Both the position numbers and the translations under genes were made by a program. A DNA stretch of 64,000 nucleotides, from contig NZ_LKAJ02000001.1 of assembly GCF_001431295.2 (NCBI RefSeq), positions 124,001 through 188,000 on the forward strand, given 5' to 3'. Positions 27,556-36,177 of the stretch are shown piece by piece. The notes under the pieces were generated by a model, which was given only the letters and a program-made list of their open reading frames with translations, did no database searches and was not told the DNA's origin. The stretch comes from Candidatus Berkiella aquae (GTDB lineage: Bacteria; Pseudomonadota; Gammaproteobacteria; Berkiellales; Berkiellaceae). Within the stretch, counting starts at the first letter, position 1, and every line of letters begins with the position of its first letter.

Positions 27556-28635
27556 ATGGGAATACTACAAACATTGGGTAAATTTATTCAGGATAGTTTG
27601 CAGACCAATGTTGCTAAAGAAGTCTCAGATGACATCTCTGATATCTATTATAATTTTAAACGCCCGCGAGCAATATGGTGCCTTGGTTCAACGGTGTTCG
27701 TGGGAGCAGGTTGCGCTGCATTATTTGTCGCAGAGAGTACGACTTACGGTTATTTTGGTCCCATCGTTTTACAAGCACTGCCATTTTTAGGGACCGTTGG
27801 AACTAAAATTGCGGTAGGCACCATCGGTGCTTGGGCAGGGGGCTCTGTTGGTCATAATGGGGCGAAATTTGTCGCTCAAGAATTTTATAGTAGACGATAT
27901 GATGTCAGTAATAGTGCCTATGTTTATACCGATGAAGACATAAACCGTATTATTGCTAATAATCCTCACTATTATCCACCTACCAAAGATTTAGAACAGG
28001 GTGGTGGTGACTTATCAGCAGAAGAAAAAGCACAACACGTTGCTGAATTAAAAAATCTGTTGAATTTTTTGCGCGATAATATCGTCGATCATAAGGACGA
28101 AGAATCAACGGCTCATGATAGTTACAAGCTGGCTTTCTTAAGTGCACTACGCACCTCTAATCTTGATCCCGCGATGGAATTATGGGCAGCGAATAATGCC
28201 AAACGTGAAATGCGCAAGCAGCTTTCTGTCGTCAAAGCGAAATACCTAAGTGATCGAGGAGCACAATTTGTTTCGGATGGTCAAGTCAGGCGTGAAGAGA
28301 TAGACGATGAAGATGAATCTGAAAGTCATGATTTGGGTGGAATGAGATCCGTATCAATATCCATGCACGCACAGCCATCCACTACTTTGCCTGTTCCGCC
28401 ACTCAAAGATGGCATCACAGGTTTTAAGCATATGCAAAGGCAAGCGAAAGGCTTAACCGATGGTAAGTTTTATCCATTAGATAAAGATTCAGCAAACAAA
28501 GGAAGAGAGACATTAACTAATAATAAAAATGCTCAATTGTTAGTTAATTTAAAAGCGGTTTATCAAACTCAAGCGCAGCGCCAAAAGGTTGAAGAGCAAG
28601 TGTTACCTTCAAGGCTGCGTGAGCTTTTACGTTAA
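27556..28635 (+). CDS. Hypothetical protein with a membrane-inserting N-terminal region
   Basis: A 359-residue protein. ATG 27556 is chosen because AGGGG lies 7 bases upstream; GTG 27538 is in frame without a site. Hydrophobic segments at about 42-68 and 75-115 (VFVGAGCAALFV; LQALPFLGTVG, IAVGTIGAWAGGSVG) are glycine-rich and may form a membrane hairpin. The remainder is soluble and charged, with an acidic stretch (EIDDEDESESHD). No family is recognised. The last 9 bases overlap the convergent gene at 28627. Confidence 0.7.
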   Translation: MGILQTLGKFIQDSLQTNVAKEVSDDISDIYYNFKRPRAIWCLGSTVFVGAGCAALFVAESTTYGYFGPIVLQALPFLGTVGTKIAVGTIGAWAGGSVGHNGAKFVAQEFYSRRYDVSNSAYVYTDEDINRIIANNPHYYPPTKDLEQGGGDLSAEEKAQHVAELKNLLNFLRDNIVDHKDEESTAHDSYKLAFLSALRTSNLDPAMELWAANNAKREMRKQLSVVKAKYLSDRGAQFVSDGQVRREEIDDEDESESHDLGGMRSVSISMHAQPSTTLPVPPLKDGITGFKHMQRQAKGLTDGKFYPLDKDSANKGRETLTNNKNAQLLVNLKAVYQTQAQRQKVEEQVLPSRLRELLR

Positions 28636-29691
28636 CCTCTTATTTCTTTTGCTTGTTCTCTTTGTTTTTTGCGCTGGGGGCTTCATATCTTCTGGTACAT
28701 TAGCGGTGGGTACCACCGTTAATGTCACTCTTTCACTGGTTAATTGATAAAGTGGTAGGCGTGGAACATAAGGTGGCGAGAATGAAAGCGATGGTGGAGA
28801 AGAAGAAGCTGGAAATGAAGAAGGTGGTCTAGAAATCGGCATAGATGATGTTGGTGTTGTGGGTAGAGATTGTGTGTTACGCTCTTGAACATCTGTTGAG
28901 CTGTTAGAAGAATTTTGCATGGCGCTAGCGCTCGAACTCGAGTCAGAGAAGACGCTTGGACTTGAGCGTGATAACTCTTGTGGGTATAAACTCATTCTTC
29001 GGAATCGTTCCGTAACAAGGGGTGACAGTATAAAAGTGCCTGCTTCATGAGGCGTTTCATGAGTGCTAGAAATATGCATTAGCGCTTTTAAGGAATCTTG
29101 TAATTTTTTAAGGTGTGTTCTATTCCAATGACAGAATGCCGTTGATGAAAACAGGTGCGATCTTTCAACTTGTGTAATGAGCTCATCTAATGAATATCGA
29201 GCAAGTGTCGGTAAAATATTGTCTTGTTGTTTCAAGACGAATTGTAGCAGTTCGAAAGTCTTGGGATGATATGACTCACAATTAATGTGTAATATTTTGC
29301 TCGCGGTTTTATAATCATAAACAAAATCTAAGGTATTAAGACATAAATTCTTGCGTTCTTCCAATGCAGCTGCACAAAAGGGTGAAATGGTACGTTGCAC
29401 AATATCATTTAAAGCAGGATGATTAAAAGTAGTGCAGCTCGTTTTGACTTCTATTAAATGCGCATGAGTGATTTTCCAATCATCCAATTTATCTTTAACA
29501 GCATCTTCAGAGGCATCTTCAGAGGCATCTTCAGGTATATCTTCAGGGATATCTTTAAGGGCAGCCTTAAGTGCGTCAATCAAGCACTGCAATAAAGCAG
29601 AGTCCATTGGTTCGCTTTTAATCGCCTCTACATTCAGGAACGGTTCCAGCTGTTTCACAAACTGACTAAAATTTTTAATAATCCCTGTCAT
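28627..29691 (-). CDS. Hypothetical effector-like protein with acidic microrepeat and basic tail
   Basis: A 354-residue protein; ATG 29691 has AAGGA 6 bases upstream, and TTG 29697 is in frame but too close to it. A four-residue microrepeat EDIPEDIPEDASEDASED sits near residue 50, encoded by 12-base tandem units. The middle is helical. The C-terminal third is Ser/Pro-rich (SSFPASSSPPSLSFSPP) and the end is strongly basic (KTKRTSKRNKRLT). There is no signal peptide or membrane helix. The function is unknown; the composition resembles secreted effectors of intracellular bacteria. Confidence 0.7.
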   Translation of the reverse strand: MTGIIKNFSQFVKQLEPFLNVEAIKSEPMDSALLQCLIDALKAALKDIPEDIPEDASEDASEDAVKDKLDDWKITHAHLIEVKTSCTTFNHPALNDIVQRTISPFCAAALEERKNLCLNTLDFVYDYKTASKILHINCESYHPKTFELLQFVLKQQDNILPTLARYSLDELITQVERSHLFSSTAFCHWNRTHLKKLQDSLKALMHISSTHETPHEAGTFILSPLVTERFRRMSLYPQELSRSSPSVFSDSSSSASAMQNSSNSSTDVQERNTQSLPTTPTSSMPISRPPSSFPASSSPPSLSFSPPYVPRLPLYQLTSERVTLTVVPTANVPEDMKPPAQKTKRTSKRNKRLT

Positions 29692-29749
29692 GGTCAATCC
29701 TTTTTTATTTTACTGACATTTTTGCTGATTATAACAAAATAAAAAAAAA

Positions 29750-29832
29750 GGACATCCAAAAATTAAATATCATCAAAATTAGAATAAAGGACACCCAAAA
29801 AATGAAGTCTCATCAAAATATGGGTGTCCTAT
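29750..29832. repeat. REP-like repeats (GGACAYCCAAAAA) forming an inverted pair
   Basis: GGACATCCAAAAA at 29750-29762, GGACACCCAAAAAA at 29789-29802 and the complement TGGGTGTCCTAT at 29821-29832. The last two form a perfect 9-bp stem (GGACACCCA/TGGGTGTCC) with a 24-base loop. The same motif occurs at 4459, 52447-52613, 60377 and 61823, the last two flanking a REP-associated transposase. Confidence 0.75.
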
Positions 29833-29840
29833 CGTCGGTT

Positions 29841-30494
29841 TTATCGTAAGCGCTTTGTTGCGGGTGCGTTGGTCATGCTGGATGGGTTTTGATTAAGCGC
29901 TTCTTCTTTTAAAGTGGTACTAGCCTCTGTTGCAGTTGGACTTGTAGGGTATTTTTTTTGCAGGCTTCTTTCAGAGAGCGTTTCATAACCAGTTAATATG
30001 GATACATTTTTTGAGATTTCTGGGACCACTTTCTGGGTTGGCTTGCTAGGTAATTTTGCATTTGACGATGAAGTAGTGGATAAAGCCTTTGTTCTAGAAA
30101 GTAGATATCTTCTGGCTGCTGCAATGAGTTGCTCTGTTGATAGAACGTCAGGCCCTCTCAACGTTGTGCCAGATGATATGGGCAAGCGTTGTGCTCTTGA
30201 TAGAGCAGAAGGCTCTCTCAACGTCACAGCAGATGATACGGGGGCAGATGCTTTTGTTTGTTGCTCAGATTCTTTCGCCAGCTGCTCCCGTATTTTTTGG
30301 TTATGCGCAGTGCTGCCTCTTAAAATGCTTGGCATGAGTCTGCCTTCCCAAGACGCTGGAACGCGACGCTGTCTGATGCCAGAGGAAACGACTTTTGTTT
30401 GTTGCGATAAATTATTTTGTGCTTCAGGGTTGTTTTGAGGGTTAGATTGGCCTTCATTGTTTGAATTACTTGGATCATTGTCATTTTTTTCCAT
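29841..30494 (-). CDS. Hypothetical low-complexity protein with basic C-terminus
   Basis: A 217-residue hydrophilic protein, Asn/Ser/Gln-rich at the start. Two copies of a unit of about 20 residues occur near 85-125 (SSAVTLREPSALSRAQRL and SSGTTLRGPDVLSTEQL). It ends APATKRLR. There is no signal peptide, membrane helix or recognised domain. Several plus-strand ORFs here (29998-30438, 30137-30337) are shadows. Its tail and composition match the other candidate effectors in this block. Confidence 0.6.
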   Translation of the reverse strand: MEKNDNDPSNSNNEGQSNPQNNPEAQNNLSQQTKVVSSGIRQRRVPASWEGRLMPSILRGSTAHNQKIREQLAKESEQQTKASAPVSSAVTLREPSALSRAQRLPISSGTTLRGPDVLSTEQLIAAARRYLLSRTKALSTTSSSNAKLPSKPTQKVVPEISKNVSILTGYETLSERSLQKKYPTSPTATEASTTLKEEALNQNPSSMTNAPATKRLR

Positions 30495-30606
30495 AACTTC
30501 TCGCCCTTAAAACCGATACAGACATGATTTAATTAGCTGAAATTTACAAATGAGTTCAGCTAATTCGAGCTGACTTTAACTTGCTAATTACTCAAATGCA
30601 ATATAG

Positions 30607-30624
30607 CCCCGATTTTCATCGGGG
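30607..30624. terminator. Short GC hairpin CCCCGAT-TTTC-ATCGGGG
   Basis: A perfect 7-bp stem with a 4-base loop lies 17 bases past the stop of the TPR gene on the minus strand. No clear T-run follows, so terminator function is only probable. Confidence 0.4.
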
Positions 30625-30640
30625 TCGCAGGTTATTGATA

Positions 30641-31180
30641 CTAAGGTTGGGTTTTTCGCTTGCTTTCTGAAGGTGGTTGAGGATCGTATGATGGTAAGGG
30701 CATGCTATTTTGTTGGGCGGTCACAGCTTGCAGATTGAAACCGGGTGTGTAAGTTGCAAACCAATTATAAGTATGTTGTAGATTTTGGTTGTGGTTATTC
30801 GCTTGCAGGCCTGATTGATAAACTTTTTGGGCTTCACTCATTCGATTTTGCGCTTCATAAAGTCTTCCCAGCGCAATATAAGCGGCGGCATATTGAGGTG
30901 CAGTTGTGATAAGTTGAGTTAATAATGATTCTGCACTCGCATCATAATGTAGGGCAGAATGTTTTAATGCGCAAGCTTCACTAGGATTCGTTTCAAGCAA
31001 TATTTCAGCTTCACGTCGATTGTTACGTGCCAAGCCAATTAAAGCGCGGGCTTGTCCATAGAAAGCACGATTATACATGTCGGTTTTTTTTGTGGTGGTA
31101 CAGATATGATAGAACTGATTATACGCTTCAAGATGCTTCTCAGCTTCTAAAAGTTCGAAAGCTTGTTTTATTTGTGACAT
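30641..31180 (-). CDS. TPR-like repeat protein
   Basis: A 179-residue protein with two to three tetratricopeptide-like helical pairs: AFELLEAEKHLEAYNQFYHI at the start, AFYGQARALIGLARNNRREA, and the best unit AAAYIALGRLYEAQNRMSEA followed by KVYQSGLQ. The C-terminus is Pro-rich and ends SESKRKTQP. There is no signal peptide. AGGA lies 6 bases before the ATG. A protein-interaction role is likely; the partner is unknown. Confidence 0.8.
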   Translation of the reverse strand: MSQIKQAFELLEAEKHLEAYNQFYHICTTTKKTDMYNRAFYGQARALIGLARNNRREAEILLETNPSEACALKHSALHYDASAESLLTQLITTAPQYAAAYIALGRLYEAQNRMSEAQKVYQSGLQANNHNQNLQHTYNWFATYTPGFNLQAVTAQQNSMPLPSYDPQPPSESKRKTQP

Positions 31181-31257
31181 GCGACATCCTTATTGATAAA
31201 AAATCGCAGATTTTATCAAGTTTGATAAAGATAGTCGATAATGCCTTGTTTACGTTT

Positions 31258-31620
31258 TTAAAGATTGACGATCACTTTAAACCCGCCCCAGAACATACGC
31301 TTACCATCAAAGGGCATTGCTTTCATATCGGCACAGGCTTTCTTCACACGCGGATCGTTCATCACTTGTTTGTTAACTTTGTTACGATGTGCACGAGATT
31401 TATAAACAATATATGAGAAGACCACAATCTCACTGGGTTTTAGTTTTACGCTTTGTGGAAAGGAAGTATGTTTTCCGCGTTTAACATCATCAGCAGCCGC
31501 TTCGATGTATTCAAGCGCGCCATATTCACGCCATATTTTTCCCATTTTATTGGCTAAGCGACGATAAGCAGCAAGATTTTTTTTAGGAACAGGAACAACA
31601 AATCCATCAACGTAGCTCAT
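31258..31620 (-). CDS. DUF1428 (YbaA-like) family protein
   Basis: A 120-residue protein matching DUF1428 end to end: YVDGFVVPVPKKNLAAYRRLA, WREYGALEYIEA, GEIVVFSY-type strand (EIVVFSYIVYKSRAHRN), and MPFDGKRMFWGGFKVIV. The family has a dimeric alpha-beta barrel fold and unknown function; E. coli YbaA is a member. The length is normal for the family. Cytoplasmic. Confidence 0.93.
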   Translation of the reverse strand: MSYVDGFVVPVPKKNLAAYRRLANKMGKIWREYGALEYIEAAADDVKRGKHTSFPQSVKLKPSEIVVFSYIVYKSRAHRNKVNKQVMNDPRVKKACADMKAMPFDGKRMFWGGFKVIVNL

Positions 31621-31770
31621 AAAAACTCCTAATGATAGTTTTGATAGAATTGATGGTACGACTATTTGGCGAAGTGTTTAGTTCAAATAAATGAACTAAA
31701 CACAGAAGAAATATCCTTCTATAATAACAGCGGTGATATTTTGGATAGGAGTATACTGCAGCTTCATGTA

Positions 31771-32493
31771 TTAACACATTCTTCTTTTCATTTTGTCATG
31801 CACGAATTTTGTTGCTTGCCAAGGTTCGGGAATTTGAATGTCATTTGTTGACATTAAATCACCCACGTCCCCTTCTTTCTTGAGCGAACCGGAGAATAGA
31901 TGCTTGACATGAAAACTAGAAACCTCTGTAGCTTCATCGATAAACCCAGCTGCATAAAGTCCTCCTAACGTACGCATCAATTGAGCGCGTGTGGGTCGAT
32001 AGTGTCCGCTAGCATTGTTGATATAAGTAATAAAACCATTATCCATATAAAGCGTACCAGCACATTGTACAGGCTGTGATGCACGTATCGAATTATGAAA
32101 TATGCTGTCATCAATGGCATCAAAAATATATAAGCCTCCTTTGGGAGAAACAATATATCGATAATAACCTGTGCAAATAGGTTCTTTTTTAGGATTTATT
32201 TTGAAGGTGCATCGCTTGTTATGAAGATGCACTTTATATTGTTGTTTTTGTGTTGCGTTTAATTGCGTACCTTTTCCACCGTTTAAGCCACAGCTAAGAT
32301 AACCACTAACATAAGTAAACCAATAATAAACAGGGGCTAAATCCGTGAAGAAGACATTCGGATAGATCTGCTGAATTTTAACGGGGTTGCCTAATTCAGG
32401 TTGGCGAGCAAATAACTGTTTGAAAAAAGGGATATAACAATAAGATTGTGTGATATCGGGAAAATGAGGATAACGTAAAGGACCCTTTTTCAT
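31771..32493 (-). CDS. Protein resembling plant IQM calmodulin-binding proteins (SGHY-P motif)
   Basis: A 240-residue protein. The core at about 113-185 reads IVSPKGGLYIF, IFHNS (132-136), VQCAGTLYM, then INNASGHYRPTRAQL. This order (HSS-like, AG, SGHY-x-P) is the signature of the C-terminal domain of plant IQM proteins and of a scattered set of bacterial and fungal proteins of unknown function. The IQ calmodulin-binding motif itself was not seen. It ends DKMKRRMC. There is no signal peptide. The similarity is from memory of the motif and needs a profile search. Confidence 0.6.
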   Translation of the reverse strand: MKKGPLRYPHFPDITQSYCYIPFFKQLFARQPELGNPVKIQQIYPNVFFTDLAPVYYWFTYVSGYLSCGLNGGKGTQLNATQKQQYKVHLHNKRCTFKINPKKEPICTGYYRYIVSPKGGLYIFDAIDDSIFHNSIRASQPVQCAGTLYMDNGFITYINNASGHYRPTRAQLMRTLGGLYAAGFIDEATEVSSFHVKHLFSGSLKKEGDVGDLMSTNDIQIPEPWQATKFVHDKMKRRMC

Positions 32494-32585
32494 AAATTAC
32501 CTATTAAAATGAATGCTGTGATAGCGCAGCATTTTAACAAAGCTGATGCATGAAATCATTTATTTACTCTTAAGTAGTATATGCA

Positions 32586-35500
32586 CTATATATCTAAGCC
32601 TGATTTTCTTTTGGTAGACTTATCACTGTTTGTTAAGCCGGTTGGTCTTTTATGATGAGACCAAGTCGCTAACGACAGTGCCGGGGGAATAGAAGAGGGT
32701 ATGGGTAATGTTGCGGGTGGTGGTTCCGCGAGGAAATCTGAGACAGAAAGTATTTCAGAGCCTGATGAAATTGGCGCAGCAAGTGACACGGATGCTCGAG
32801 CGGTACCAAGCATCGATGTTTGATTAACAAGAGATGCTCTAGCATTACCAGGCGTCGATGTTTGATTAACAAGCACAGTGAGCTTAGGTAAGAGTCCATA
32901 GTAATAAGGATAATTGATGCTAATCTGATAATGCAGTTTAGCGACTTGTATTATATCGCCTAATAATTTTCTAGATTGTAAAAGCCATTGATTATGTTCA
33001 GTTGTTGCAGGTTTTCCATTCAATGCATTTTTGAGATAATGAGTGAAGCCTTTAACGACATCAATGGGTTCATAGTCGACGCCACCAAATAGTACCCTTG
33101 GTAAAGATTCAAGCTGTAAACAATTTCTTATCTCACTTAAAACATTTGGCACAGCCGCATTATCAAGGATGATTTTAGTTTCAAGATGTAGTAATGAAGG
33201 GTGACATTTTTCAAAATCACAGAGATTATAGCCGTAATGAGCATGCGCTATTCGTATTAATTCTCCGAGATTATCTTTAGCTTGTAAAAGCAATTGATGA
33301 TGTTCGGTAGTCACAGGTTTATGACATAATTCATTTCTAAGATATTTAAAATAAACATCAATCGCTTCTAAAGCTTCATATTCGACGCTTTGGTATTCGA
33401 TCCTAGGTAATGTTTGTTTTTCCAGACTTTCGTTGACTCTTTCTAAAACAAGGGATATAGAAGTTTTATCTAAAGTCGCTTTAACGCCAAAGCGAGAACA
33501 GGAAAGATAATAGCGTACATCATCTTCTAAGAATGAACCATGCACTAAAGCCGTGTATAAATTTGTTTCAGGAAGACAAGCGTGCATTAAAATAGCAGTT
33601 TGTAGTTGCTGAAAATTTCTGAATTCTATTCCTAGCAATTCACACATGGCATAGGGATTTTCCTTGTTTCCATCATACATAAAGGTGATTTTTGTTAGCA
33701 TGTTCCCAACATGGGGCAATGGCGTTGCTGACGCACTTTCAATCGAGCGCAACCAATAAAAATTTCTAGCGCCATCCACCAGTTCATTTAACTCGGCAAG
33801 CTTGGCTCTTGTTTTTTTATCAAGTGCGTCGAAACAATTTTTCAATCTGGAAATGGCAGAGGAATTCAAAGCAGAGGTAATCCCCATGATACAAAGAAGA
33901 TCAGGGCCAATTCCTTGTTGAGGATGGCAAAGATTTGCTGCAACTTTGACAAAGAGCGTAATAATTTTAATGCGATTGGTCGTATTATCCTCATTAAGTA
34001 ACAATTCTTGTAAATACCAAGAGAGAGTATTGGTAATTTTGATGCATTCTTTAATATTAGGAGCACGATGAGGATTCTTTAAATCTGACCACGCTTTATC
34101 GTAAAACTCAGATAATCTTACTTTTTGCAAACAAGTCAATGTCATTGTACGAAATTCATTTGCAATAAAAGCCACTTGGTCCTTTTGTTGACGATCATTT
34201 AAGCCGATAGCATGTCGCACAACAACATTAAAATCAGGTGAATTGCAATGACATTCATTTCGCGTTAACCATGCTAACAAAATATCATAATTCTTAAGCA
34301 GACTATTTGCTGCTAAATGGCATCTTATTTGATGCATCTCTTTGAGGTAGCAATTGAGCAGGGTGCCATGGTTAAGCTTTTGCGCCTTTTCTTGGATAGA
34401 ACTTTGTGGATGATCAAATGCTCTCTTATTTCTTTCTTCATGAAAGGTTAAATAGGTTTTAAAGTTTCCATCTTGGGTCATTTGATAAATATCAGATATC
34501 AGTAGTTCTTTTATAATTAAATTGGCACGTAATTGTTGATGAGTATCAAGATGTTTCCAAAATCTGCGAATGATCATTAAAATATCGGTACGATCATACT
34601 TTGCTAGAAGTCCTTGAACCATATTGCAGACGTGGTGTTTGTCGAAGGCTTTATTTAGATTGGGGCGAATCGTTTGTGTGCCATCAATTGGCAACTCAAC
34701 TGGTCGAAACCCACTACACAGATCCCAGCAGATTTTGCCATATTCATCAGTCATATATTTCTGATGTTTTAACCTTAACAATTCACGATCTGAAGGCATT
34801 TTGTTATTGCTGGGTGTTGCAAAGGTCTCTTGCGTTAATCCCGCATCATAAAGTGTTTGCTCAAATAACAACTCAAGTTCAGCAAGACGAAAATTTGCCT
34901 GTTTTAGCAGGATAATCATTTCAGAATTCAGCGCTCTGAAAGTGCTTTTTAATAGCATTACCTTTGCTAAGGTATTGTCTTGTAGATGCTGAACTATGCT
35001 ATCCCCTTTTCTGTCTTGTGCATCAAGCTTAGCGACTTTAGCGAGCATTTGGAACATTTCAGTTTGCGCAGCAATAAGCTCTCTGGATTTAAATTCTTCT
35101 GCAATAGAACTGGCTACATGAAAAGCTTGTATAATTAAAGGACGGCCCAGAAAAATAGCAGCATTCGGATCGCCACCACTTTCTAAATATGATTTTAACG
35201 TTTCAATATCCCCCGTACGAAAAGAATCTAAAGTCAAGTTACGAGTCATAGCGGATGTTGTTAAACTCACCGTTTCTGGTGCCAGTCTTCCCGCTATTCT
35301 GCTATGAGATGGATTCACTGAAGGTGGTGTGTTTAATGCTCGCTCCGTCTCAGGTGGTGTGCTTGTTTTGTTAGGAGATGGTTTACCATCGCTGCTTGGG
35401 GTATCTTTTGCACTGCCTAATCGGAGTGCCGTGAATTTACTGGCAAGTTGACTAAGAGCATCTTCATTAATTTGTCTTGAACTTAAGGTGGGAAAAACTT

Positions 35501-36035
35501 TTTTTACTTTGCTCAAATCAATGCTAAAAGCTTTTAATTCGATCAGTAATGAAGGATTATCCTTTGCTAGCATTCTGGCGCAAATTCCTTCGTTATCTTT
35601 TTCATGAATATTGGCATTTGCCTTAACTAATAAGCGAATAGCCGGTATCATTTTTCGTTCTGTCGCTAAATACAATGGTGTTCGACCCTTGGTATTTTTT
35701 TCATCACGAAATTCAGGTGCAAGCTCAATCAGAGTGGCGAGAATTTCTTCATGGTAGTGAAGGATGGCATAGTGATACGCTCCATTACCAGCATTATCAA
35801 CGAATGTGATAATCGGTTTGTGTTTTTCAATTAGTTTACGAACCAATAAGGGAAGTTGTCTGATCATCGCAATTTGTAAAATACTACGATTGCGTAAATA
35901 TCGATGATTGATGAGGCTTGGATTTGTTTTTAATAGTTCTAGAATTTTCTTAACTTTGTTCTTTTCATCTTCGGCGCTATCAAAAATGGCATGCAATGCA
36001 GCAACGGATTGTTCATTGGTAGGGCCATATTTCAT
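32586..36035 (-). CDS. Large ankyrin-repeat protein with RasGEF (CDC25-like) domain
   Basis: A 1149-residue protein. Ankyrin-like repeats occur at about 40-160 (GRTPLYLATERKMIPAIRLL, VKANANIHEKDNEG) and again near 265-310. Residues about 615-870 align with the RasGEF catalytic domain: VAFIANEFRTMTLTCLQKVR then LSEFYDKAW (618-649), NTLSWYLQELLL (669-680), RIKIITLFVKVAANL (688-702), MGITSALNSSAISRLK (717-732), NFYWLR (758-763), and PLPHVGNMLTKITFMYDGN (772-790). A RasGEF_N-like region may lie at 440-560. Two tandem repeats of about 95 residues follow (870-1055), then a 14-residue repeat, a Pro-rich stretch and STKRKSGLDI. It probably activates a host Ras-like GTPase. Confidence 0.85.
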   Translation of the reverse strand: MKYGPTNEQSVAALHAIFDSAEDEKNKVKKILELLKTNPSLINHRYLRNRSILQIAMIRQLPLLVRKLIEKHKPIITFVDNAGNGAYHYAILHYHEEILATLIELAPEFRDEKNTKGRTPLYLATERKMIPAIRLLVKANANIHEKDNEGICARMLAKDNPSLLIELKAFSIDLSKVKKVFPTLSSRQINEDALSQLASKFTALRLGSAKDTPSSDGKPSPNKTSTPPETERALNTPPSVNPSHSRIAGRLAPETVSLTTSAMTRNLTLDSFRTGDIETLKSYLESGGDPNAAIFLGRPLIIQAFHVASSIAEEFKSRELIAAQTEMFQMLAKVAKLDAQDRKGDSIVQHLQDNTLAKVMLLKSTFRALNSEMIILLKQANFRLAELELLFEQTLYDAGLTQETFATPSNNKMPSDRELLRLKHQKYMTDEYGKICWDLCSGFRPVELPIDGTQTIRPNLNKAFDKHHVCNMVQGLLAKYDRTDILMIIRRFWKHLDTHQQLRANLIIKELLISDIYQMTQDGNFKTYLTFHEERNKRAFDHPQSSIQEKAQKLNHGTLLNCYLKEMHQIRCHLAANSLLKNYDILLAWLTRNECHCNSPDFNVVVRHAIGLNDRQQKDQVAFIANEFRTMTLTCLQKVRLSEFYDKAWSDLKNPHRAPNIKECIKITNTLSWYLQELLLNEDNTTNRIKIITLFVKVAANLCHPQQGIGPDLLCIMGITSALNSSAISRLKNCFDALDKKTRAKLAELNELVDGARNFYWLRSIESASATPLPHVGNMLTKITFMYDGNKENPYAMCELLGIEFRNFQQLQTAILMHACLPETNLYTALVHGSFLEDDVRYYLSCSRFGVKATLDKTSISLVLERVNESLEKQTLPRIEYQSVEYEALEAIDVYFKYLRNELCHKPVTTEHHQLLLQAKDNLGELIRIAHAHYGYNLCDFEKCHPSLLHLETKIILDNAAVPNVLSEIRNCLQLESLPRVLFGGVDYEPIDVVKGFTHYLKNALNGKPATTEHNQWLLQSRKLLGDIIQVAKLHYQISINYPYYYGLLPKLTVLVNQTSTPGNARASLVNQTSMLGTARASVSLAAPISSGSEILSVSDFLAEPPPATLPIPSSIPPALSLATWSHHKRPTGLTNSDKSTKRKSGLDI

Positions 36036-36131
36036 GATGCTATCCTTTTCATTATTTTTATTAGCCTTATGATATATGAAGTACGCTAAATGTTGAGCCT
36101 GCTGAAAAGATCAGTGCATTTGTGATAATGC

Positions 36132-36169
36132 AAAAAAGATTAACGCGCACCTTGGTGGCGCGTTAATCT
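36132..36169 (-). terminator. Intrinsic terminator of the F-box/ankyrin gene
   Basis: AGATTAACGCGC and GCGCGTTAATCT form a 12-bp stem 9 bases past the stop codon. On the minus strand it is followed at once by TTTTTT. This is a textbook rho-independent terminator and separates this gene from the RasGEF gene downstream. Confidence 0.85.
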
Positions 36170-36177
36170 AAGGCGAG

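Noticed and set aside
29998-30438. Plus-strand ORF of 146 codons
   Set aside because: It lies opposite the 29841-30494 gene, has no ribosome-binding site, and its composition is the mirror of the Ser/Thr-rich minus frame.
31027-31416. Plus-strand ORF of 129 codons
   Set aside because: Covers the starts and ends of the TPR and DUF1428 genes on the other strand, both well supported.
34601-34915. Plus-strand ORF of 104 codons inside the RasGEF gene
   Set aside because: Opposite a well-supported domain; no ribosome-binding site or family.
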